Of a stretch of 64,000 nucleotides of DNA, positions 41,100 to 48,397 are shown piece by piece. A program made the translations under genes and the position numbers. The stretch's first letter is position 1. Each line of letters opens with the position of its first letter. Source of the DNA: Agrococcus sp. SL85. Its GTDB lineage: Bacteria > Actinomycetota > Actinomycetes > Actinomycetales > Microbacteriaceae. The stretch lies in the NCBI RefSeq assembly GCF_026625845.1, contig NZ_CP113066.1, positions 1,984,001 to 2,048,000 of the forward strand, given 5' to 3'. Under the pieces are notes generated by a model. It made no database searches and was not told where the DNA came from. It saw only the letters and a program-made list of their open reading frames with translations.

Positions 41100-41176
41100 A
41101 TGTGCGCGCGAAGCGCAACCAGGACAGCATACGACATCCCGCGGCCATCCGTGACATCGGGGCCCGGGACGGCGCG

Positions 41177-41800
41177 TCAGCCGGGCAGGTGCTGCGCGAA
41201 GCCGCTCGTGACCTCGGCCGAGATCGCCTGCAGCTCCTCGCTCGTGCGGTCTGCGGCGTCGCCGAAGAGCGCGGCGCGGTAGTACCGCAGCTCGCGGATC
41301 GACTCGAGGATGTCGGCGAGCGCGCGGTGGCCGCCCGCCTTCGCCGGGGCCTGGAAGTAGGCGCGCGGGGCCCAGCGGCGGGCGAGCTCCTTGATGCTCG
41401 AGACGTCGATGGAGCGGTAGTGCAGGAAGCCGTCGAGCGAGGGCATGTAGCGCGCGAGGAACATCCGGTCGGTGCCGATGGTGTTGCCGCCGAGCGGGGC
41501 GGTGCGCTCGAGGGGCACGAAGCGCTGCACGTACGCGAGCACCTGCAGCTCGGCCTCCGCGAGCGCGACGCCGTGCGGGATCTCCTGGTCGAGGCCGCTC
41601 GTGGCGTGCATCTGGCGCACGAAGTCGCCCATGTGGTCCATCGCCGCATCGCTGGGCTTGATCACGACCTGGAAGCCGGGGTCGAGCACCTGCAGCTCGA
41701 AGTCGGTGACGACGACCGCCACCTCCACGAGCTCGTCGATCGACGGGTCGAGGCCCGTCATCTCGCAGTCGATCCACACGATCCGGTCCGCAGCAGCCAC
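41177..41800 (-). CDS. orn: Oligoribonuclease
   Basis: A 207-residue DEDDh 3'-5' exonuclease that degrades 2-5 nt RNA and pGpG. The first catalytic motif is VWIDCEMTGLD (about residues 8-18), with GGNTIGTDRMFLARYMP and the last motif in GGHRALADILESIRELRYY. The length is slightly above the family norm. The GTG start follows a minus-strand TAGGGT box (41812-41807) by 6 bases. The short stretch to tRNA-His (41100-41176) holds nothing else that I can see. Confidence 0.95.
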   Translation of the reverse strand: MAAADRIVWIDCEMTGLDPSIDELVEVAVVVTDFELQVLDPGFQVVIKPSDAAMDHMGDFVRQMHATSGLDQEIPHGVALAEAELQVLAYVQRFVPLERTAPLGGNTIGTDRMFLARYMPSLDGFLHYRSIDVSSIKELARRWAPRAYFQAPAKAGGHRALADILESIRELRYYRAALFGDAADRTSEELQAISAEVTSGFAQHLPG

Positions 41801-41854
41801 GCGACGACCCTATCCGTCACTCGCACGTGTGCGGAGGGAGGGGCGGGAGGCGGG

Positions 41855-42508
41855 TCAGCCGAGGGCGTCGAGGATCTCGTCGGGGCTCGCGTCGGCGAGC
41901 GTGCCGAGGGTGCGCTCGGCGGGCACGGGGGAGGCGGGGAGCTGCGTCGTGAGGAACCAGAGGCGCGCGCCGGCGGCGACGGCCGAGCGGGCGCCCGAGC
42001 CGGAGTCCTCGAACGCGATCGAGCGCGCGGCGTCGGCGCCGAGCCGCGCGATCGCCGTCGCGTAGGGCTGCGGGTCGGGCTTCGAGCGCTCGACGTCGTC
42101 GGAGGAGACGGCGAAGCGCAGCGCGCCCTCGGGCGCCGCAGCGAGGAGGCCGCGCGCGTTCACGGCGGCGGCGTTCGTCACGAGCGCCGCAGGCACGCCG
42201 CGCTCGGCGATCCGCTCGAGCAGTGCGAGGCTGCCGGGCAGCCACGGCACGTCGGCGCGCACCGCCTCCGCGACCTCGGCCGCGATGCGCTCGACGATCG
42301 CCGCCGGCGCGAGCCCTGCGCCGCGCTCGTGCATGACGGCGGCCCACTCGAGCATCGGGCGCCCCGTCGTCCAGTGGAGGTCCTCGGTCGTCCACGCGAA
42401 GCCGCGCTCGCGGGCGAAGGCCCGCATGCGCTCGTGCCACAGGGGCTCCGAGTCGACGAGCGTGCCGTCCATGTCGAGCAGGATCGCGGGCTGCAGGGGA
42501 GCGGGCAT
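41855..42508 (-). CDS. HAD family phosphatase (beta-phosphoglucomutase-like)
   Basis: A 217-residue HAD hydrolase with motif I in LLDMDGTLVDSEPLWHERM, motif II in ALVTNAA, motif III in RSKPDPQPYATAI and motif IV in FEDSGSGARSAVAAGA. The cap is the helical type of phosphoglucomutase-like and sugar-phosphatase members. The substrate is unknown. A weak CAGGCT box lies 6 bases upstream of the ATG. It is divergent from the NRAMP-like gene. Confidence 0.9.
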   Translation of the reverse strand: MPAPLQPAILLDMDGTLVDSEPLWHERMRAFARERGFAWTTEDLHWTTGRPMLEWAAVMHERGAGLAPAAIVERIAAEVAEAVRADVPWLPGSLALLERIAERGVPAALVTNAAAVNARGLLAAAPEGALRFAVSSDDVERSKPDPQPYATAIARLGADAARSIAFEDSGSGARSAVAAGARLWFLTTQLPASPVPAERTLGTLADASPDEILDALG

Positions 42509-42620
42509 GGGGACAGCCTGGCATGCCCCCTCCCAGCCGATGGATAGGTTGGAGGGGCGCCGCCGGCCCGCACCGGCCCGCGGCGGCACGCGACGCGCAC
42601 GACGACACGACGGAGTGGAC

Positions 42621-43898
42621 ATGGCACAGCAGAGCACGACGATGACGCCGCGGAAGTGGCGGATCATCGGCCCCGGCATCGTCGTCGCGGCCACCGGCGT
42701 GGGCGCGGGCGACCTCGTCGCCACCCTCGTCGCAGGCTCCAACTACAACTACCTGCTGCTGTGGGCCGTCGTCGTGGGCACCATCTTCAAGATCGTCCTC
42801 GTCGAGGGCGCCGGGCGCTACTCGCTCGCGACCGGCAGGACGATCTTCTCGGGCTGGCGCACGCTCGGCCGCTGGACCACCTGGTACTTCGGGCCCTACA
42901 TCCTCGTCTGGGGCTTCGTCTACGGCGCGACCGCGATGCTGTCCTCCGCCCTGCCGCTCGCCACGCTCATGCCGGCGATCCCGCTCGAGGCGTGGGCCAT
43001 CGGCACGGGCCTCATCGGCTTCGCGCTCGTGTGGTGGGGCCGCTACGCCCTCGTCGAGAAGGTCATGGCGCTCTTCGTCGGCATCATGTTCGTCACCGTC
43101 GTGGGCGCCGCGATCATGACGCTCCCGAACCTCGGCGACGTGCTCTCGGGCCTGCTCCCCGTGATCCCCGAGGGCGGCCTCATCACCACGCTCGCGCTCG
43201 CCGGCGGCGTCGGCGGCACGATCACGCTCGCCGCCTACGGCTACTGGCTGCGCGAGAAGGGCTGGAGCGACGCGAGCTGGATGCGCGTCATGCGCCTCGA
43301 CAACGCGGTCGCGTACGCGATCACGGGCGTCTTCGTCATCGCGATGCTCATCGTGGGCGCGGAGCTGCTCTACTCGGCGAACATCGCGATCTCCACGGGC
43401 GACCGCGGCCTCCTCGACCTCTCGGGCGTGCTCGCCGAGCGCTACGGCGCGGTCTTCGGCGCCGTCTTCCTCGTCGGCTTCTGGGCCTCGTCGTTCTCGT
43501 CGCTCATCGGCGTCTGGAACGGCGTGAGCCTCATGTTCGCGGACTTCGTCGGCACGACGCGCGGTCTCGAGCTCGACGACCGCCGCATGCACGCGGGCGG
43601 CACCTACTATCGCGCCTACGTGCTGTGGCTCACGTTCCCGCCCATGATCCTCGTCTTCCTCGGCCAGCCGATCGCCGTGATCCTCGCCTACGGCGTGCTC
43701 GGGGCGCTCTTCATGCCGTTCCTGGCGCTGACGCTCCTGGGGCTGCTCAACACCGACCGCACGCCGAAGGAATGGCGCAACGGGTGGCTGGCGAACGTGC
43801 TGCTCGGCATCTGCGCGCTCGTCTTCCTCGCGCTCGGCGCGAACGAGCTCGTCAAGGCGATCACGAACTTCGTCACGAACCTGCAGGGCGGCGCCTGA
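42621..43898 (+). CDS. NRAMP-like transporter lacking the DPGN metal motif
   Basis: A 425-residue membrane protein with about eleven hydrophobic segments of the SLC11/NRAMP family. Segment 1 reads GPGIVVAATGVGAGDLVATL, so the metal-binding D-P-G-N is replaced by G-A-G-D. Segment 6 reads GGVGGTITLAAYGYWLRE, lacking the usual M-P-H. It is therefore unlikely to be a standard Mn/Fe transporter; a relative with altered motifs carries Mg. The substrate is unknown. GTG 42615 is an alternative start. A TAGGTT box at about 42545 may be the promoter. A paralogue lies at 53494. Confidence 0.85.
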   Translation: MAQQSTTMTPRKWRIIGPGIVVAATGVGAGDLVATLVAGSNYNYLLLWAVVVGTIFKIVLVEGAGRYSLATGRTIFSGWRTLGRWTTWYFGPYILVWGFVYGATAMLSSALPLATLMPAIPLEAWAIGTGLIGFALVWWGRYALVEKVMALFVGIMFVTVVGAAIMTLPNLGDVLSGLLPVIPEGGLITTLALAGGVGGTITLAAYGYWLREKGWSDASWMRVMRLDNAVAYAITGVFVIAMLIVGAELLYSANIAISTGDRGLLDLSGVLAERYGAVFGAVFLVGFWASSFSSLIGVWNGVSLMFADFVGTTRGLELDDRRMHAGGTYYRAYVLWLTFPPMILVFLGQPIAVILAYGVLGALFMPFLALTLLGLLNTDRTPKEWRNGWLANVLLGICALVFLALGANELVKAITNFVTNLQGGA

Positions 43899-43930
43899 CC
43901 GCTCGGGGCGCCGCACCGCGCCGCGGCTCC

Positions 43931-43936
43931 TAAGAT
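43931..43936 (+). promoter_or_regulatory. -10 box of tRNA-Arg
   Basis: TAAGAT at 43931-43936 ends 9 bases before the tRNA-Arg 5' end, a suitable distance for a start of transcription just ahead of the tRNA. Confidence 0.55.
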
Positions 43937-43945
43937 CGAGGGCGC

Positions 43946-44021
43946 GCCTCCGTAGCTCAGTGGATAGAGCAACAGCCTTCTAATCTGTCGGTCGCTGGTT
44001 CGAATCCAGCCGGGGGCACCA
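43946..44021 (+). tRNA. tRNA-Arg (TCT)
   Basis: A 76-base cloverleaf with acceptor GCCTCCG paired to CGGGGGC, D-arm GCTC-GAGC, anticodon TCT after T33, T-arm GCTGG-TTCGAAT-CCAGC and encoded CCA. The anticodon stem has a C31-T39 mismatch beside the loop, where most relatives have A-T, which may lower its quality. The 3' part from base 27 is repeated four times directly downstream. Confidence 0.92.
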
Positions 44022-44215
44022 CAGCCTTCTCATCTGTCGGTCGCTGGTTCGAATCCAGCCGGGGGCACCACAGCCTTCTCATCTGTCGGTCGCTGGTTCG
44101 AATCCAGCCGGGGGCACCACAGCCTTCTCATCTGTCGGTCGCTGGTTCGAATCCAGCCGGGGGCACCACAGCCTTCTCATCTGTCGGTCGCTGGTTCGAA
44201 TCCAGCCGGCGCACC
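44021..44215 (+). repeat. Tandem array of four tRNA-Arg 3' parts (49-bp period)
   Basis: Four copies follow the tRNA head to tail at 44021-44069, 44070-44118, 44119-44167 and 44168-44215. Each covers tRNA nucleotides 27-75: anticodon arm, variable loop, T-arm and acceptor 3' strand with ACC. The first three are identical; the last differs in the acceptor part (CGGCGC for CGGGGGC) and is one base shorter. All four carry C instead of A at position 37. No copy has the D-arm or acceptor 5' strand, so none can fold as a tRNA. There is no spacer and no integrase gene nearby. Confidence 0.95.
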
Positions 44216-44257
44216 CCACGACAGGGGCGCCACAGCGCGGGCCCGTAGCCTGTCGTC

Positions 44258-44932
44258 GTGCTCGACCTCATGCTGCAGACCGCTCCCGACAGCTCCGAGC
44301 TCACCGGCGTCGCCGCGTGGGCGGTGGGGCTCATGGAGACGGTCGGCGCACCCGGTGCCGGCCTCGCGATCGCGGCCGAGAACCTCTTCCCGCCCATCCC
44401 CAGCGAGGTGATCCTGCCGCTCGCGGGCTTCACGGCCGCGGCGGGCGGGTTCACGCTCGTCGAGGCGATCCTCTGGACGACGATCGGCTCGGTCGTGGGA
44501 GCGTTCGCGCTCTACGCGCTGGGCCGCCTGCTCGGGCACGACCGCCTCGCGGCGATCGCCGGTCGGATGCCGCTCGTGCGCGCCTCCGACATCACGAAGA
44601 CGACGGCGTGGTTCGCGAGGCACGGTACGAAGGCGGTCTTCTTCGGCCGCTTCCTGCCGATCTTCCGCAGCCTCATCTCGATCCCCGCGGGCATCGAGCG
44701 CATGTCGATCCCGCTGTTCCTGCTGCTGACGCTCATCGGCTCCGCCATCTGGAACACGCTCTTCATCATGGTCGGCTACACGCTGGGCCAGAACTACCAC
44801 GTGATCGAGCCCTACATGGACACGCTGCAGTGGGTCATCATCGGCCTGGTGCTCGTCGCGATCGTCTGGTGGGTGGTCGCGCGGATCCGCCTGAACCGGC
44901 GCGAGGGCAAGCACCTGCTGCACGGCGAGTAG
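44258..44932 (+). CDS. DedA family membrane protein
   Basis: A 224-residue membrane protein of the DedA/SNARE-associated superfamily, proposed lipid scramblases. AENLFPPIPSEVILPLAGF near residue 40, the acidic and arginine-containing signature FFGRFLPIFRSLISIPAG and TLIGSAIWNTLFIMVGYTLG are conserved family elements. GTG 44258 follows a TAGCCT box (44246-44251) by 6 bases, so it probably has its own leaderless promoter right behind the tRNA-Arg array. Confidence 0.92.
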   Translation: MLDLMLQTAPDSSELTGVAAWAVGLMETVGAPGAGLAIAAENLFPPIPSEVILPLAGFTAAAGGFTLVEAILWTTIGSVVGAFALYALGRLLGHDRLAAIAGRMPLVRASDITKTTAWFARHGTKAVFFGRFLPIFRSLISIPAGIERMSIPLFLLLTLIGSAIWNTLFIMVGYTLGQNYHVIEPYMDTLQWVIIGLVLVAIVWWVVARIRLNRREGKHLLHGE

Positions 44933-44996
44933 CCGCCGACGCGCCGCGCGAGATCCGTCGGACGGATCGGGAATGGATCGGCTCGACATCGAGTTG

Positions 44997-45026
44997 TTCG
45001 AATCTGAAGCACTTCAGCTCTTCGAA
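44997..45026. promoter_or_regulatory. Palindromic operator upstream of the YceI gene
   Basis: A perfect dyad CTGAAG-ca-CTTCAG (45004-45017) is flanked by TTCGAA on each side (44997-45002 and 45021-45026). The stretch is AT-rich for this genome and ends 9 bases before the ATG. It looks like a binding site for a MarR- or TetR-type repressor. No such regulator gene is adjacent. Confidence 0.5.
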
Positions 45027-45035
45027 AGGACCGCC

Positions 45036-45596
45036 ATGCTGCAGAACATCCCCGGCTACCTGCCCGGCACCTACGCCATCGACGGCGCCCACTCCAACGT
45101 CACCTTCTCGATCCGCCACATGATGGTCGCGAAGGTCCGCGGCGAGATCGAGGGCCTCGAGGGCACGATCGTGCTCGCCGAGCAGCCCGAGGACTCGACG
45201 ATCGAGGCGACGGTCGACCCCACGACCATCAACACCAAGAACGCCGACCGCGACCAGCACCTCCGCTCGGGCGACTTCTTCGCCACCGAGGAGCACCCGG
45301 CCTGGACCTTCCGCTCGACCGGCGCCCGCGTCGAGGGCGACGACCTCTTCGTCGACGGCGACCTGCAGATCAAGGGCGTGACCAAGCCCGTCTCGCTGCT
45401 CGTCGAGTTCGGCGGCATCGGCCCCGACACCTGGGGCGGCACCCGCGCCGGCGCCTCGGCGCGCACGCGCATCAAGCGCAGCGACTTCGGCATCACCTGG
45501 AACGTCGCGATCGAGTCGGGCGGCGTCATGCTCTCGGACGACGTCGACGTCGAGATCGAGATCTCCTCGGTGCTGCAGGTGCCCGCGGAGGCCTGA
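45036..45596 (+). CDS. YceI family protein
   Basis: A 186-residue lipocalin-like barrel protein; relatives bind isoprenoid lipids and respond to alkaline or oxidative stress. PGTYAIDGAHSNVTFSIRHM, NADRDQHLRSGDFF and ASARTRIKRSDFGITWN are family hallmarks. No signal peptide is present, so it is cytoplasmic. GAAAGGA lies 5 bases before ATG 45036; an in-frame ATG at 44973 would put the operator inside the gene and is unlikely. Confidence 0.92.
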   Translation: MLQNIPGYLPGTYAIDGAHSNVTFSIRHMMVAKVRGEIEGLEGTIVLAEQPEDSTIEATVDPTTINTKNADRDQHLRSGDFFATEEHPAWTFRSTGARVEGDDLFVDGDLQIKGVTKPVSLLVEFGGIGPDTWGGTRAGASARTRIKRSDFGITWNVAIESGGVMLSDDVDVEIEISSVLQVPAEA

Positions 45597-45622
45597 ACCG
45601 CGAGGCGCGCGGCATCGCCGCA

Positions 45623-45656
45623 GCGCGGGGCCGGGGCTGGTGCCCCGGCCCCGCGC
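45623..45656 (+). terminator. Terminator after the YceI gene
   Basis: A perfect 15-bp stem (45623-45637 with 45642-45656, loop tggt) lies 26 bases after the stop and just ahead of the promoter of the next gene. Confidence 0.85.
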
Positions 45657-45682
45657 GCGTGCGCGGCACGTATCGTCGGAGG

Positions 45683-46468
45683 GTGATCGAGGAGGAGCTC
45701 TCCGGCGGCAACGCGAGCGGCCGGGTGGTGCGCGTGGGGACCACGGTGCGCAAGGCACGGCCCTCGTCCTGGGAGGCCGTGGCCGCGCTGCTCGCCGAGC
45801 TGCGCTCCCGCGGCGTCCCCGCGCCCGAGCCAATCGGCGTCGACGACCAGGGCCGCGCCGTGCTGGAGTTCGTGCCCGGTGCGCTCGCGATGGACGTCAT
45901 GCCGCTCGGCCGAGCGGACCTCGCTCGCGTCGGCCGGCTCGTGCGCGCGATCCACGACGCGAGCGTCGGCTGGCGCCCGCCCGTCGGTGCCGCCTGGGAT
46001 CCCGTCATCGCCGCGCCGGGGGCGGAGCTCGTGTGCCACAACGACCTCGGTCCGTGGAACCTCGTGCTCGGCGATCGGTGGACCTTCATCGACTGGGACG
46101 GCGCCGCGCCGAGCACCCGCCTGTGGGACCTCGCCTACGCCGCGCAGGCGTTCGCGCTCTCCGACCCCGCGCGCGAGCCGGTGGAGGCGGCTGCGGACCT
46201 CGCCGCCCTCGTCGACGGGTACGGCGCCGACGGCGACCTGCGCCGCGACCTCCCCGAGGCGCTGGGCGCCCGCGCCGGCGCGATGCTGGAGCTGCTGCGC
46301 TCGAGCCGCCGCACCGGGCGCGAGCCGTGGGCGACGATGCACGACGCTGGCCACGGCGCGCACTGGGCGGCGGTCACGGCGTACGCCGTGCAGCACCGCG
46401 ATGCGTGGGCGGCGGCGCTGCTGCCCCCGGACCTCGGCGCGGCCGGGCCGCGGCCTAGGGCCCGGTGA
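45683..46468 (+). CDS. Phosphotransferase (aminoglycoside/choline kinase-like)
   Basis: A 261-residue APH-family protein. The Brenner motif is LVCHNDLGPWNLVL near residue 115 and the metal-binding DxD region is FIDWDGAAPSTRLWDLAY. The start EEELSGGNASGRVVRVGTTV is typical of actinobacterial members whose substrates are unknown; an antibiotic-resistance role cannot be assumed. GTG 45683 follows a TATCGT box (45671-45676) by 6 bases. Its end overlaps the convergent small-protein gene by 14 bases. Confidence 0.85.
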   Translation: MIEEELSGGNASGRVVRVGTTVRKARPSSWEAVAALLAELRSRGVPAPEPIGVDDQGRAVLEFVPGALAMDVMPLGRADLARVGRLVRAIHDASVGWRPPVGAAWDPVIAAPGAELVCHNDLGPWNLVLGDRWTFIDWDGAAPSTRLWDLAYAAQAFALSDPAREPVEAAADLAALVDGYGADGDLRRDLPEALGARAGAMLELLRSSRRTGREPWATMHDAGHGAHWAAVTAYAVQHRDAWAAALLPPDLGAAGPRPRAR

Positions 46469-46706
46469 AGCAGGCCAGCGCGTCCTCCACCGACCAGCCG
46501 CCGCCGATCGGCAGCATCGTCGTGGAGCCGGGCACGAGCCTCCGCGCCTCGTACGACGGACCGACGGGCCCCTCGAGGCGCGCGACGTAGCCGAGCGCGA
46601 TGCCCGTGGTGCTCGACACGCGCCAGAGGTCGTCGCGCACGCGCCGCGTGCTGACGTGGGGCGCGGTCGGCGCCGCGCGCCGCGCCCGTGGGGTCATGAT
46701 CGCCAT
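46455..46706 (-). CDS. Conserved small protein of unknown function
   Basis: An 83-residue basic protein containing RRVRDDLWRVSSTTGIALGY, a central GPVGPSYEARRLV and a C-terminal GGWSVEDALACF. As I recall, similar small proteins occur in other Microbacteriaceae; no function is known. GGAAGGGA precedes the ATG. It overlaps the end of the phosphotransferase gene on the other strand and diverges from msrA. Confidence 0.6.
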   Translation of the reverse strand: MAIMTPRARRAAPTAPHVSTRRVRDDLWRVSSTTGIALGYVARLEGPVGPSYEARRLVPGSTTMLPIGGGWSVEDALACFTGP

Positions 46707-46800
46707 GGTCGCTCCCTTCCTCGTCTCCGACGCTAGGCGCGGCCACCCACACGGTCGCGCGCAGAGCCCGCCCATAGGGCGCCGGAGTAGGCTCGTGGAC

Positions 46801-47325
46801 ATGCAGGAGATCGTGCTCGCCGGTGGTTGCTTCTGGTGCCTGGACGCCGCGTACCGCATCGTCGACGGCGTCGAGGACGTCGTCTCCGGGTACACGGGGG
46901 GCCGGCTCTCGCACCCGACGTACGAGCAGGTGTGCACGGGCACCACGGGCCACGCGGAGGCCGTCAAGGTCGTCTACGACGAGTCGCGCGTGCCCACCGA
47001 GGTCGTGCTCGACATGTTCTTCACGATGCACGACCCCCGGCAGCTGAACCGCCAGGGCAACGACGTCGGCACGCAGTACCGCTCGGCGATGTTCTACCGG
47101 GACGAGGCCGAGCGCGCCGTGTTCGAGGCGGCCATCGCGCGGGCCGGGGAGTGGTGGCCGGGCACGATCGTCACGACGCTCGAGCCGCTCGGCGAGTGGT
47201 TCGACGCCGAGGACTACCACCAGGACTTCTTCGCCAAGAACCCCACGCAGGGCTACTGCCTCGCGGTCGCCGTGCCGAAGGTCAACAAGATCCGGGCGGG
47301 CTTCGCGCCCTACCTCACCGCCTGA
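46801..47325 (+). CDS. msrA: Peptide-methionine (S)-S-oxide reductase
   Basis: A 174-residue repair enzyme that reduces methionine S-sulfoxide. The catalytic cysteine is in AGGCFWCLDAAY (about residue 10), followed by VVSGYTGG, TGHAEAVKVVYD and the EDYHQDFFAKNP motif. A second cysteine sits near the end (GYCLAV). The ATG follows a TAGGCT box (46788-46793) by 7 bases. Confidence 0.95.
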   Translation: MQEIVLAGGCFWCLDAAYRIVDGVEDVVSGYTGGRLSHPTYEQVCTGTTGHAEAVKVVYDESRVPTEVVLDMFFTMHDPRQLNRQGNDVGTQYRSAMFYRDEAERAVFEAAIARAGEWWPGTIVTTLEPLGEWFDAEDYHQDFFAKNPTQGYCLAVAVPKVNKIRAGFAPYLTA

Positions 47326-47362
47326 CGCGCAGGATCGCGGCGGCGCTGCCCGCCGAGGCGGC

Positions 47363-47560
47363 TCAGAGCCGGCAGAGCGGCGTGCAGAACGCGCAGCCGT
47401 TCGCGGTGCCGTAGCGGGCCACGGCGAGCGCGAGCGCGCTGCGGCAGCCGCGGTGCGAGCCGAGCGAGAGCTGCTCGGCGGGCGCGGGGTGGCAGCCGCG
47501 GCGGATGTCCGCGTCGTGCACGACGTGCTCGTTGCTGGTGTCGACGATGAAGCGCGGCAT
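47363..47560 (-). CDS. Small cysteine-rich conserved protein
   Basis: A 65-residue protein with five cysteines arranged as RRGCHP, SHRGCRSA and a C-terminal GCAFCTPLCRL, a pattern that could bind zinc or an Fe-S cluster. Similar small proteins occur in actinobacteria, as I recall, without known function. GGAGG lies just before the ATG. It is transcribed away from ssb, with a 288-base gap between them. Confidence 0.6.
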   Translation of the reverse strand: MPRFIVDTSNEHVVHDADIRRGCHPAPAEQLSLGSHRGCRSALALAVARYGTANGCAFCTPLCRL

Positions 47561-47622
47561 GGGAGCCTCCCGACAGCTGGTCCTGGGGCCGACGCTAGGC
47601 GGCCGCGACCGGCTGCGGCGGG

Positions 47623-47765
47623 TGTTTGATCACAGCGTTCTCGAATGCTGAGGGATCCTGCAGGATGCTCAGGGCGCCCTGCGGTCGCGCTCGGTGCGGG
47701 ATGAGGGATCGAGGCCCGGCCGGTCGAGCCCCTGCGGGTGGGCGCTCCACGTATGGGCGCTCCAC
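47623..47765. promoter_or_regulatory. Non-coding stretch with a dyad and direct repeats between the cysteine-rich protein gene and ssb
   Basis: The 288-base gap 47561-47848 has no credible gene. It contains an interrupted dyad, CTGAG-gg-ATCCTGCAGGAT-gc-TCAG (47648-47672), in a locally AT-richer patch, and a direct repeat of TGGGCGCTCCAC at 47739-47750 and 47754-47765 with a weaker third copy near 47783. These may be regulator sites for either divergent gene. Confidence 0.4.
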
Positions 47766-47848
47766 CGGTCCCCTCTCCGCCGGCCCGCTCTCCACAGCCC
47801 GCGCTCCTGCCGCTGCGGCACGGGCCGCCGATGCCGCACCCTCGCGGC

Positions 47849-48355
47849 ATGCACGACACCATCACCGTCATCGGCGCCGCTGCGGCGGAGCCCGTCCTCA
47901 AGACCGTCCACGGCGAGCAGGTCGCCGAGCTCCGCATCGCGAGCACCGCCCGTCGCAAGCGCCCCGGCTCCGAGGAGTGGGAGGACGCCTACACCAACTG
48001 GTACGGCGTCGAGGCCTGGGGCCGCCTCGCTGCGAACGTCGCCGCGTCGGTGGCGAAGGGCGACCAGCTCATCGTCGTCGGCCGCCTGCGCGTCGAGCAG
48101 TGGGAGTCGGGGGAGCGGCGCGGCACGAGCATCCGCATCCGCGCCGAGCACGTCGGCCACTCGATGCGCTTCGCCCGCACGCAGCGCGAGCGGATCGCCC
48201 GCGACGCGCACGCAGCCGCGGGCGAGCGGCAGGGTGCGCCGGAGGCTCGCGAGGGCCGCGACGAGGCGGCGGCGGACGCCGTGCCGGTCGCCGCCGGCGC
48301 GGAGCCGCAGGTCGCGTGGGCGAGCCCGGGCGAACCCGGGCAGACGCCGTTCTGA
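47849..48355 (+). CDS. ssb: Single-stranded DNA-binding protein
   Basis: A 168-residue OB-fold protein. VLKTVHGEQVAELRIASTAR, WYGVEAWGRLAANVAASVAKGDQLIVVGRL and SIRIRAEHVGHSM match SSB. The C-terminus ends GEPGQTPF, a shortened version of the acidic tip that binds repair and replication proteins. It is not next to rpsF and rpsR, so it is probably a second SSB rather than the essential one. The start is uncertain; an in-frame ATG lies 18 bases upstream and neither has a good ribosome binding site. Confidence 0.88.
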   Translation: MHDTITVIGAAAAEPVLKTVHGEQVAELRIASTARRKRPGSEEWEDAYTNWYGVEAWGRLAANVAASVAKGDQLIVVGRLRVEQWESGERRGTSIRIRAEHVGHSMRFARTQRERIARDAHAAAGERQGAPEAREGRDEAAADAVPVAAGAEPQVAWASPGEPGQTPF

Positions 48356-48397
48356 CCCCTAGGCTGGGGGCGTCCGCTCCCGTCACGAGGAGGCGCC

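Noticed and set aside
44021..44215. CRISPR array
   Set aside because: The units are contiguous with no spacers, match the adjacent tRNA and lack cas genes nearby.
43946..44215. Genomic island or prophage inserted at tRNA-Arg
   Set aside because: The genes on both sides are ordinary chromosomal genes of the same composition and no integrase, excisionase or phage gene is present; only the repeated tRNA part hints at past integration.
44128..44989. Minus-strand open frames over the tRNA-Arg array that end in PAGFEPATDR
   Set aside because: The end is the translation of the tRNA T-arm and acceptor read backwards, a well-known source of false proteins. The rest of each frame is antisense to the DedA gene.
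45683..46468. Aminoglycoside resistance gene
   Set aside because: Only the general APH fold is recognisable; the sequence belongs to a broad family of kinases with unknown substrates, so resistance cannot be claimed.
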